Assembly: GCA_964473715.1 (NCBI GenBank) | Contig: CAYYQC010000020.1 | Span: 1 to 16,692 of the forward strand | Source of the DNA: 2-12-FULL-41-16 sp964473715 | GTDB taxonomy: Bacteria; Patescibacteriota; Patescibacteriia; Magasanikbacterales; UBA922 | Reading direction: 5' to 3' | Length of the DNA: 16,692 nt | Part shown: positions 5,462-12,062 of the stretch, piece after piece | How the letters are laid out: each line of letters starts with the position of its first letter | Numbering within the stretch: position 1 is the stretch's first letter | Made by a program: the position numbers and the translations under genes | Notes under the pieces: model-generated | What the model was told of the DNA's origin: nothing | Database searches by the model: none | Seen by the model: the letters and a program-made list of their open reading frames with translations, nothing else

Positions 5462-8128
5462 TTAGGAAGAGACTGCGGCAACTAGGGCAGGAAGCCCACC
5501 TGTTTGATTATTTGCCCACTGATATAGAGCTTGGTATCCATTTTTAATTAGCCACTGAGCACCAAACTTCCCCCGTTCCTTTTCAGGAAGTACTTTCCAG
5601 ACTTTATACGCGGTTTCAAGTTCAGCAAGAGCAGACTCGGGTGTACGTTCTCGTCCTGCTTCTCTCTTCTCAAAATCTTTTTGCAACTCTGGAGAAGCTG
5701 TAGCGAATAGTGTCGCAAGACGACCCTCTTCTCTTGTTGCCCAACCGTACAGAGCATTGTAGCTATTTCGTTCTAACCATTTTGGACTAAACTTCCCTCG
5801 TTCCTTTTCAGGAAGTGCTTTCCATTTTTGGTACGCAGCTTCAAGTTCGGCAAGGGCAGATTCGGGGGTACGTTCTGTCATTACCAGTTTTCTAAAATCT
5901 TTTTGTAGCTCTGGAGAAGCCGCAACAACTATAGCCTCAAGACCGCCTTTTTGACTTTTTGCCCACTCATATAGAGTTTTATATCCATTTTTAATTAGCC
6001 ACATTGAATTAAACTTCCCCCGTTCCTTTTCAGGAAGTGCTTTCCATTTTTTATGTGCCGTTTCAATTTCCCCGATGACAGATTTGGGAGTTCGATCTAC
6101 TACTACCAGCTTTTCAAAATCTTTTTGTAGTTCGGAAGAAGCTGTAGTGACTATGGCCTCAAGACCACCCTTTCTTTTATTTGCCCAAGCATACATGGCT
6201 AAGTAGCCATTTCTTGCCAACCATTTTGGACTAAACTTCCCTCGTTCCTTTTCAGGAAGTGCTTTCCACTTTTGGTACGCAGCTTCAAGTTCGGCAAGGG
6301 CAGATTCGGGGGTACGACCCATTGTGTATCCTTGTATTTTAAAATCTTTTTGCAGCTCGATAGAGGACCGTGCAATCAGGGAAGAAATGCCGCCTTCTGT
6401 TCTTGTTGTCCAGCCATATAAAGTGCTGTACCCATTTTTTACGAGCCATAACGTATTTAATTTCCCTCGTTTCTTTTCAGGAAGTGCTTTCCACTTTTGG
6501 TACGCAGCTTCAAGTTCGGCAAGGGCAGATTCTGGGGTGCGGTAAACCACCACCTTCTCTCTATTCTTGAGTCTGGTTTGTTGATCAATCTTCATTATCT
6601 CTTCTTCATCAGAGATAATCTCTATTCCTTCAATTTCAATATCTGGAACTTTGGTCTTAATATCTCCAGTGCCTGAATCACTGTTGGATTTACCCCATTT
6701 GCTATTGGGGTTGGCAATAAATGAACCATTTGCCACCTGAGCAAAAAGGACCACACCGCTTTCGTCAGTTCCCATATCCACGAAGTCGAAAATCCAGGCA
6801 AGCTTATCAGGATCGTCTTCATCAAGACGCATTACACGGCCACTACTTTGCTCAACAACCACTGCAGATTTACTTGGACGCAATCTAAAACAAACACTAG
6901 CCTTTGGTTCGTCAAAGCCCATAATAAGTAAATCCGCATTACAAAGTATTTTAGTTTCACCACGTTCGTAACGACCAAGAATTTCTTTACGTTCGTTATA
7001 ATCCATTGTTCCGTCAATTGACTCAGCGGATACCCCAGCTTCACGAAATAATCCAGCCAACTTTTCGGCATGTTTAACGCCAACACAGTAAGCAATACCA
7101 AGTTTCCCCTCAAAACGTTCTTTATAAATTTTAATTGCCACTTCATTCCGAGAAGCAACGTCCACAGCTTCTGCTAATTGTTTTTCGTCGAGTTCACCTC
7201 CAGTTTGTTTTACTTTAGAAATATCTGCTGATGTGCGAACTAATCTATTTACAAAGGAGCAAAGGTGCCCACTTTCAACGCCTTCACGTAAAGTCATTTT
7301 GTGAATCTCAGTTTCAAGCAAATCCCTAACACCTTTTTCTGTTGAAAAATCTGGTGTGGCGGTAAATCCAAGTTTTAAACAATCAAACTGCTCTACTGTT
7401 TTACGGGTTTCTTCCCCTAATGCTTCGTGGGCTTCATCTAGCACGAGACAATCATAGTCTGCAGGATTAATATTGCCACTTTTTAATTGAGCTATTAGAG
7501 ATTTATAGGTAATAATCGTTACCTGTCGTCCAAATTCTTTGGCTTTTTCATATACCTTGCCCGCTTCAAGGTCAGGTGTATGCTTCCTTATACTTTTTTC
7601 AGTTTGAGTAACTAATTCTTGAGTAGGCACGACGATTATAGTTTTTAGATTAACCGCCTTAATGAACTCAATAAATAAAACCGTCTTACCAAACCCGGTT
7701 GGCAATTTTACGTATCCGTTTTGGCCACCAGCCTCCAAAAAATCTCGCAAATTCTCAAAAACATCAATTTGTTTGCCTCGGAGTTTCTTTTTACCATCTT
7801 CCGCATGATGATTTTGAATGTAAGAATCCAATGAGTTGAGAGCAGTCAACCATTTACGTATTTCATTAAGCTCATCTTCTTGTAGAGTTGCTGGTTGTTC
7901 TCCATCCTCTGTTCGCGGACGTCCTCTCAAAATTCTCAGGTATATCTCATACCGTCGAGCATACTTTTGTTTGATTTCCTCAATAGGCATAGCCATTAAC
8001 TCACTCTCCGAGAGGGAGGGTGGCTGAAGAGTACCCTCTTCAGGGTCAATTATGGTGTTGGCATTATCCAACTGTACCCCGAGCTCCTCAGGTGATTTGG
8101 GGCGGTATGCTAAATCTGGTGAAGACAT
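5462..8128 (-). CDS. DEAH superfamily 2 helicase with five C-terminal tandem repeats
   Basis: This 888-aa protein has an unrecognised, charged N-terminal region (1-115), then an SF2 helicase/translocase core. Motif I is LPTGFGKT (142-149), motif II is DEAH (231-234), motif III is TAT (256-258), and motif VI is Q-S-S-G-R-V-M-R (427-434). It resembles the UvrB/RecG/restriction-helicase style core more than DEAD-box RNA helicases. An acidic linker (about 490-512) leads to five tandem repeats of 74-75 aa: 530-604, 605-678, 679-752, 753-827 and a shortened 828-888. Each has RTP-E-S-A-L-A-E-L-E, a W-K-x-L-P-E-K-x-R-G-K segment, W-L-x-x-N-x-Y-x-x-(L/M)-Y-x-W and then a Gly-rich turn and ELQKDF (absent from the last copy). 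The repeats look like small helical nucleic-acid-binding modules, by analogy with helicase-associated Trp repeats (inference). No nuclease or methylase motif is seen. The ATG is preceded by an A/T-rich leader without a Shine-Dalgarno sequence. A weak TGCTAGTAT sits upstream. Confidence 0.9.
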   Translation of the reverse strand: MSSPDLAYRPKSPEELGVQLDNANTIIDPEEGTLQPPSLSESELMAMPIEEIKQKYARRYEIYLRILRGRPRTEDGEQPATLQEDELNEIRKWLTALNSLDSYIQNHHAEDGKKKLRGKQIDVFENLRDFLEAGGQNGYVKLPTGFGKTVLFIEFIKAVNLKTIIVVPTQELVTQTEKSIRKHTPDLEAGKVYEKAKEFGRQVTIITYKSLIAQLKSGNINPADYDCLVLDEAHEALGEETRKTVEQFDCLKLGFTATPDFSTEKGVRDLLETEIHKMTLREGVESGHLCSFVNRLVRTSADISKVKQTGGELDEKQLAEAVDVASRNEVAIKIYKERFEGKLGIAYCVGVKHAEKLAGLFREAGVSAESIDGTMDYNERKEILGRYERGETKILCNADLLIMGFDEPKASVCFRLRPSKSAVVVEQSSGRVMRLDEDDPDKLAWIFDFVDMGTDESGVVLFAQVANGSFIANPNSKWGKSNSDSGTGDIKTKVPDIEIEGIEIISDEEEIMKIDQQTRLKNREKVVVYRTPESALAELEAAYQKWKALPEKKRGKLNTLWLVKNGYSTLYGWTTRTEGGISSLIARSSIELQKDFKIQGYTMGRTPESALAELEAAYQKWKALPEKERGKFSPKWLARNGYLAMYAWANKRKGGLEAIVTTASSELQKDFEKLVVVDRTPKSVIGEIETAHKKWKALPEKERGKFNSMWLIKNGYKTLYEWAKSQKGGLEAIVVAASPELQKDFRKLVMTERTPESALAELEAAYQKWKALPEKERGKFSPKWLERNSYNALYGWATREEGRLATLFATASPELQKDFEKREAGRERTPESALAELETAYKVWKVLPEKERGKFGAQWLIKNGYQALYQWANNQTGGLPALVAAVSS
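5465..6541 (-). repeat. Five in-frame tandem repeats (222-225 nt period) in the helicase gene
   Basis: Copies in coding order occupy 6541-6317, 6316-6095, 6094-5873, 5872-5648 and 5647-5465; the last is truncated by the stop codon. The repeats are direct and unspaced. A 98-nt block in the second copy (6219-6316) and the fourth (5775-5872) differs at one base only. About 60 nt of the same block also recurs in the first copy (about 6473-6531). Such DNA identity indicates recent duplication or ongoing gene conversion, and copy number may vary between strains or be miscounted by short-read assembly. Confidence 0.93.
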
Positions 8129-8144
8129 ATTTATTTTTTGAATC

Positions 8145-8163
8145 TGAGTTGTTAATTAACTCA
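8145..8163. repeat. Short inverted repeat upstream of helicase gene
   Basis: TGAGTT (8145-8150) and AACTCA (8158-8163) form 6-bp arms around GTTAATT, 17 nt before the helicase start. It lies in the 108-nt gap between murG and the helicase gene. It could be an operator or a weak leader hairpin. It is not followed by a T-run on the minus strand, so it is not a terminator. The rest of the gap shows only a possible extended -10 (TGCTAGTAT, minus strand) and no RNA gene. Confidence 0.35.
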
Positions 8164-8236
8164 AATAAATACTAGCACAAACAACTAAAAAGTTCGATTC
8201 CTATGGCTAGTACATAAAAATATGGAACGTACTCGA

Positions 8237-9340
8237 TTACTTTTTTGCTAAAATATTTTCAACAATCTCCGCAATTCTTTCTGGTTCAGCAGGTGGCAAA
8301 AGCGTGTGTAGGTTATGTGATAAACGTGCACGGTCAATTTTATTGTTTAATAATTCTTTAATTAATCGTGCCATAAAATTACCATCAGCCCGAGTTTCAT
8401 CTACAAAACGAATCGCGCCTTTGTCGGCAAAGAATTTTACGTTTTCTTCTTGATGTCCGGGTTTTGGCACAACGACTGCAGCTTTTTTAAGCGCAGCTAA
8501 TTCAGACAAGGTTCCAAATCCACCGCGACAAATCACTAATGTGGCCGCCGCATAAACATCTTTCATTTCTGAGGTTAAGAAATCTTGGACATGATAATAT
8601 TCTCCAAAAATATTTTGCGCATGCAAGGCCATTTCTTGTGAACGTTCTTTTCCTGTTAAATGCACAATTTGGCAAATGCCTTTTAAGGCGGGCACAGCTT
8701 CAGCAATTAAATGATTCAGTCTTTGTGAACCAGTACCTCCACCTGTTACCAAAACCACTGGAATGCCAGGGGTAAGATTAAATAACTGTGCCGCTTTGGC
8801 CTGTGATCCAGAAATAATTTCTTCACGCACGGGGTTACCTAACCAGACGGTTTTTTCTTTGGGAAATAAAGCTACCTGTGCTTCAAGTACTGTAGTAATC
8901 CGGCGAGCAGGAATTTTCATGAGCCGGTTAGCCAAACTCACTTGTACATCTTGTTGGTGAATCCAAGTGGGAATTCCCAAAAACCAAGCCGCCCAATGCA
9001 GTGGCACAGACACATAGCCTCCGGCTGAAATACAAAGTTCTGGGTTATATTTTAATAACAAACCAACGGATTGAAAAAAACCAATCACCAATTTGGTTAG
9101 GTCAATAATATTCCAAAAAGATAAATAACGACGTAATTTCCCCGCAGTTAATTTGGTATATGGAATACCATATTCAGCAACTAATTCTCTTTCAATCCCC
9201 TTGCGCGTACCAAACCAAAGCGGTTCATACCCATGTTCAAAAACACCAAGCAAAGTTTCATGGATAGCTAGGAGTGGTGTTACCGGACCCAAAGTTCCGC
9301 CACCAGAAAAAATAATACAATGTCGTTCAGGTTTTTTCAT
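8237..9340 (-). CDS. murG: MurG-like UDP-GlcNAc:lipid I N-acetylglucosaminyltransferase
   Basis: This peripheral membrane GT-B enzyme would add GlcNAc to lipid I to make lipid II, the peptidoglycan precursor. The 367-aa length is normal. Motifs in order: the N-terminal Gly loop GGGTLGPVTP (13-22), GGY (107-109), HQQD (128-131) where HEQN is usual, GNPVR (168-172), the second-domain GGGTGSQ (200-206), C-R-G-G-F-G-T-L-S-E-L-A (271-282) and the nucleotide-sugar region P-G-H-Q-E-E-N (294-300). The His that follows GGTGG in classical MurG is replaced by Pro19, so the acceptor site is altered. The ATG follows the ftsW stop by 1 nt (TAATATG) with no Shine-Dalgarno sequence, implying coupled translation. 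FtsW upstream supports a cell-wall role. Confidence 0.9.
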   Translation of the reverse strand: MKKPERHCIIFSGGGTLGPVTPLLAIHETLLGVFEHGYEPLWFGTRKGIERELVAEYGIPYTKLTAGKLRRYLSFWNIIDLTKLVIGFFQSVGLLLKYNPELCISAGGYVSVPLHWAAWFLGIPTWIHQQDVQVSLANRLMKIPARRITTVLEAQVALFPKEKTVWLGNPVREEIISGSQAKAAQLFNLTPGIPVVLVTGGGTGSQRLNHLIAEAVPALKGICQIVHLTGKERSQEMALHAQNIFGEYYHVQDFLTSEMKDVYAAATLVICRGGFGTLSELAALKKAAVVVPKPGHQEENVKFFADKGAIRFVDETRADGNFMARLIKELLNNKIDRARLSHNLHTLLPPAEPERIAEIVENILAKK

Positions 9341-9341
9341 A

Positions 9342-10445
9342 TTAAGCTAATTTACTGCGTGTGCTAATTTGCAGTGCCAAACCAATACTTGCCACGCTTA
9401 CCAAAAGTGAAGAGCCCCCGTGACTAACAAATGGTAAAGGTACACCAGTGAGTGGTAAAAGACCAACAATCGCGCCAATATTAAAAAAACTTTGCACAGC
9501 AAATAAAGTAGCAATTCCACATAAGACCAGACGATCATACTCATCAGGCACTTTTTCAGCCAACCTTAATAACCGACGAATAAAACAATACAAAGCAATT
9601 AAAAATAATGCAGAAACCACAAAGCCAGTTTCTTCTGCGATAATCGCAAAAATACTATCAGCATGAACCTCAGGCAAATATTGCATTTTTTGTTGTGAAT
9701 GTCCTAATCCTAAACCCGCAAATCCGCCACTACCAATGGCCAAATATGCTTGATTAATTTGATAGCCAATTCCGAGTGGATCTAACTCTGGGTGCATAAA
9801 TGTGGTGATCCGTTCCAAACGATATGGCGCAGCCGCGACCATGCCACCTAAAGCCACTAAACCAATTAATAATAAGGTGCCCAAGTGTTTTAATTGCGCG
9901 CCCGCAAAATATAAGATGGAAACCATAACGCAAAATAAAATTGCAGCGGTACCTACATCTGGTTGTAATAAAATTAAACCAATGGGAAAAAAACCTACTA
10001 CTAAGGCAGGAATAAAACCTTCTTGCCATTGTCTGATTTTTTCCCCGCGCTTTAAAATATAACCAGAAAAAAATAAAATTAAACCAAGTTTTACAAATTC
10101 AGCAGGCTGAAAAGAAAAACCTGCAATATTAATCCAACTTTGTGCGTTTTTTTCATAGGTTGAACCAAGCCCAGGAATTAAAACCATGACGAGTAATAAT
10201 AATGATAGGCCCATGACAATTCCCGCATGATCGCGCCACATTTGACTTGGAGTTTTATATAAAATATAGGCAGCCACAAAGCCTGGCAAAAGACCAAATA
10301 TAACTTGTCGTTTAATAAAATGAAACTGGTCACCAAAAATAGAAAGTCCAGTTACTGAACTGGCTGAAGTAAGCATGAGTAGCCCAAATAATAAAATTCC
10401 GCCAGCCAAGGCTAAAAGCGGATAATCAGGGTGACGAACAGTCAT
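9342..10445 (-). CDS. ftsW: FtsW/RodA-family lipid II polymerase (SEDS protein)
   Basis: This polytopic membrane glycosyltransferase polymerises lipid II into glycan strands, normally with a class B PBP partner, at the septum (FtsW) or side wall (RodA). Its 367 aa hold about ten hydrophobic segments. Family marks include W-I-N-I-x-G-F-S-F-Q-P-A-E (104-116), QPDVGTA (161-167), R-L-E-R-I-T-T-F-M-H-P (209-219), HADSIFAIIAEETG (261-274) with the likely catalytic Asp263, and PLTGVPLPFVSHGGSS (331-346). It is second in the operon: 3 nt after the small membrane gene and 1 nt before murG. Placement next to murG favours FtsW over RodA, but the two cannot be fully separated by motif. No PBP gene is in the window. 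Confidence 0.92.
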   Translation of the reverse strand: MTVRHPDYPLLALAGGILLFGLLMLTSASSVTGLSIFGDQFHFIKRQVIFGLLPGFVAAYILYKTPSQMWRDHAGIVMGLSLLLLVMVLIPGLGSTYEKNAQSWINIAGFSFQPAEFVKLGLILFFSGYILKRGEKIRQWQEGFIPALVVGFFPIGLILLQPDVGTAAILFCVMVSILYFAGAQLKHLGTLLLIGLVALGGMVAAAPYRLERITTFMHPELDPLGIGYQINQAYLAIGSGGFAGLGLGHSQQKMQYLPEVHADSIFAIIAEETGFVVSALFLIALYCFIRRLLRLAEKVPDEYDRLVLCGIATLFAVQSFFNIGAIVGLLPLTGVPLPFVSHGGSSLLVSVASIGLALQISTRSKLA

Positions 10446-10448
10446 ACA

Positions 10449-10811
10449 TTAGGCATTGAGGAAAACAAGAACAGATACCGCTGTTAAAAGTAGTACTTGT
10501 AAAACCACGGTACTAACACTAATGAGCTTTGCTAAAACCGTATCATATCCATATAATAGCCAGGCTCCTAAAAAATTGATCGCAATTATGGCCAGGCCGA
10601 GTCCAGGAATCATGTATAAGGCCCCAAAGCTTCCGAGGCGGTCAATTTGAAATAAAATGTTATAATGAAGCACGGCTGCTTCCCCACGTTGGGTGGTGCC
10701 CACCGCAATCCAAGCCCAAACAAAGGCATTAAGGGCAATGGCTAAAAAAAACGTGGTCAAGACGGTTTTTTTCTTACTAAAGAGTTTAAAGGGGTAAATA
10801 GAATATGCCAT
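10449..10811 (-). CDS. Small 3-TM membrane protein heading the ftsW-murG operon
   Basis: This 120-aa protein is unidentified. It has a short basic N-terminus (FSKKK), then three hydrophobic spans at about 16-37, 60-88 and 96-118. Between spans 1 and 2 is L-H-Y-N-I-L-F-Q-I-D-R-L-G, with a conserved look. ATG 10811 is preferred over an upstream in-frame ATG (10979): the upstream 56 residues are hydrophilic and overlap the rpmA start, and a -10 box (10821-10826) lies 9 nt before 10811. The stop is 3 nt before the ftsW ATG. Co-transcription suggests a role in envelope biogenesis or division, but this is inference only. Confidence 0.75.
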   Translation of the reverse strand: MAYSIYPFKLFSKKKTVLTTFFLAIALNAFVWAWIAVGTTQRGEAAVLHYNILFQIDRLGSFGALYMIPGLGLAIIAINFLGAWLLYGYDTVLAKLISVSTVVLQVLLLTAVSVLVFLNA

Positions 10812-10820
10812 ATAGGGCTT

Positions 10821-10849
10821 AGTATACGCCTTTTTGCCTTGACAGTACA
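10821..10849 (-). promoter_or_regulatory. Promoter of the 3-TM/ftsW/murG operon
   Basis: Minus-strand TATACT (10826-10821, 5/6 match) lies 9 nt before the ATG at 10811, giving a predicted leader of only 2-3 nt. A weak -35 (TGTACT, 10849-10844) lies 17 nt upstream and overlaps the rpmA -35 and the palindrome at 10844-10856. Confidence 0.55.
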
Positions 10850-10867
10850 GTGTACTTCTGATAAACT
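10839..10867 (+). promoter_or_regulatory. Promoter of rpmA
   Basis: A perfect TTGACA (10839-10844) and TAAACT (10862-10867, 4/6) are separated by 17 nt. The predicted start near 10874 leaves a leader of about 55 nt holding G6 (10897-10902). A second perfect -10, TATAAT (10913-10918), lies 10 nt before the rpmA ATG without a clear -35 and would give an almost leaderless transcript. Confidence 0.65.
10844..10856. promoter_or_regulatory. 13-bp palindrome between divergent promoters
   Basis: AGTACA-G-TGTACT is a perfect palindrome around a central G. It begins at the last base of the rpmA -35 and fills the start of the spacer; it also covers the -35 position of the opposite promoter. This is a good position for an operator that could control both the L27 gene and the cell-wall operon. 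No regulator gene is nearby. Confidence 0.4.
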
Positions 10868-10928
10868 CTCCCCATTCGGTACTCTCTATGGTAGTAGGGG
10901 GGAACACTTCATTATAATTTTCCGCTTT

Positions 10929-11219
10929 ATGTCCCATAAAAAAGCGGGTGGCTCCACCAGACTGGGCCGCGATTCGCAACCAAAATACCTTGGCGTCAAG
11001 GTTGGAGATGGCGAAATCGTGCGCCCAGGAACTGTGTTAATCCGCCAACGCGGATCAGCGACCCACCCGGGTAAAAATGTTGGTAAGGGTTCAGACGATA
11101 CTTTATTTGCTTTGGTAACAGGTACTGTAAAGTTCACAAAAACCAAACGCCGCCGTTTTGATGGTCAGCTTAAATTGACTTCATTTGTAAGCGTAGTACC
11201 ACTCGAAGTAAAAAAATAA
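10929..11219 (+). CDS. rpmA: 50S ribosomal protein L27 (bL27)
   Basis: This 96-aa basic ribosomal protein binds 23S rRNA near the peptidyl-transferase centre. The start M-S-H-K-K-A-G-G-S-T-R-L-G-R-D is the classic L27 N-terminus, followed by R-Q-R-G-S-A-T-H-P-G-K-N-V-G-K-G-x-D-D-T-L-F-A-L and V-K-F. The tail after residue 76 is basic and slightly longer than usual. ATG 10929 is set by this conserved N-terminus; the in-frame upstream extension is not L27-like. No cleavable N-terminal extension is present. It is a single-gene unit with its own promoter and terminator. rplU (L21), the usual neighbour, is absent here. Confidence 0.97.
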   Translation: MSHKKAGGSTRLGRDSQPKYLGVKVGDGEIVRPGTVLIRQRGSATHPGKNVGKGSDDTLFALVTGTVKFTKTKRRRFDGQLKLTSFVSVVPLEVKK

Positions 11220-11220
11220 T

Positions 11221-11250
11221 AAAAAGCCTCCTTTAACTGGGAGGTTTTTT
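11221..11250 (+). terminator. Intrinsic terminator of rpmA
   Basis: AAAAAGCCTCC (11221-11231) pairs with GGAGGTTTTTT (11240-11250) around loop TTTAACTG, ending in T6, immediately after the rpmA stop. The next gene's -10 box starts 4 nt beyond the T-run. Confidence 0.9.
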
Positions 11251-11254
11251 ATTA

Positions 11255-11260
11255 TATACT
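11255..11260 (+). promoter_or_regulatory. -10 box for a leaderless metalloprotease mRNA
   Basis: TATACT (5/6) sits 6 nt before the ATG at 11267. A -35 at normal spacing would be TTTAAC (11232-11237), in the loop of the rpmA terminator. The transcript would start at or next to the ATG. Confidence 0.55.
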
Positions 11261-11266
11261 GCTTGC

Positions 11267-12061
11267 ATGAAAGAATTCTTTATCGAAATTCTAAAAGTGA
11301 CTGGTGCACAACTTACCGCAGTGCTTGGTTTTTTCATGATGCTTGGTTTTATTTTATCTTTTTTACAACGATTTACACAGCGTCAATACTATCAAAGCAT
11401 TGGATGGTTGGGAATTTTGTGGACTGCCTGGATTGGTACACCCATTCATGAGCTTAGTCATTGGTTTGCGGCAAAAATTTTTAGACACCATATTGACTCT
11501 CTATCACTGTTCAGGCCAAATTTTGAAAGTGGAAAATTAGGTGAAGTGGTTCATAGTTATAATCCGCGAAATATATATCACCAAATTGGAAATTTTTTTA
11601 TTGGTGCCGCACCGATTATTGGTGGTGTGGTTGTTTTGTCATTACTATTTCGTTGGTTATTGCCAAATGGCATTGACCTAATTCATAAAATTGATGCGCT
11701 TAGTATTCTTAATCCGCAAAAATTATTAGCGGATATTATTCAATTAACCAAAGATTTATTTTCTCCTGCAAATATTAATTCTTGGAGATTCTGGCTATTT
11801 GTGTATGTATCTTTTGCAGTGTCTAGTCATTTGGCTCCTAGCTGGGCTGATCAAAAAACCATGTGGAAGGGTTTTATTTGGTTGGCTGTGGTTTTACTAA
11901 TTGTAAATGGAGTTTTGCTCTGGCTGAAAAAACCAATGTCTACTGATTTTACCTACACCTCGCTCCCCTTTTTAGTGTGGGCATTTTGGTATGCGGTAGT
12001 AGTTTCTTCTATTCATGCTTTGGTAAGCTTTATTATTTTCTTGCCATTTAGGCGTCGTTAA
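11267..12061 (+). CDS. M50-like integral membrane zinc metalloprotease
   Basis: This 264-aa polytopic protein has about six hydrophobic segments. HELSH (residues 61-65) is an HExxH zinc motif inside a membrane span (T-P-I-H-E-L-S-H-W-F-A-A-K), as in site-2-protease (M50) enzymes. Later candidates for the third ligand are H188 or D195 in S-S-H-L-A-P-S-W-A-D-Q-K; a G-A-A-P-I-I-G-G segment (113-120) recalls the M50 A-G-P turn. The canonical N-x-x-P-x-x-x-x-DG motif is not seen, so it is a divergent member. It might cleave membrane proteins or signal peptides, but its substrate is unknown. Its stop is 1 nt before the M24 peptidase ATG, so the two peptidases form an operon. Confidence 0.72.
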   Translation: MKEFFIEILKVTGAQLTAVLGFFMMLGFILSFLQRFTQRQYYQSIGWLGILWTAWIGTPIHELSHWFAAKIFRHHIDSLSLFRPNFESGKLGEVVHSYNPRNIYHQIGNFFIGAAPIIGGVVVLSLLFRWLLPNGIDLIHKIDALSILNPQKLLADIIQLTKDLFSPANINSWRFWLFVYVSFAVSSHLAPSWADQKTMWKGFIWLAVVLLIVNGVLLWLKKPMSTDFTYTSLPFLVWAFWYAVVVSSIHALVSFIIFLPFRRR

Positions 12062-12062
12062 T

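Noticed and set aside
5465..6541. CRISPR-like or intergenic repeat array
   Set aside because: The period (222-225 nt) is a multiple of three and the frame stays open through all copies, so these are protein repeats.
8186..8212. GTTCGATTCC looks like a tRNA T-loop
   Set aside because: The flanking bases do not form a T stem, and no acceptor, D or anticodon arms are found upstream.
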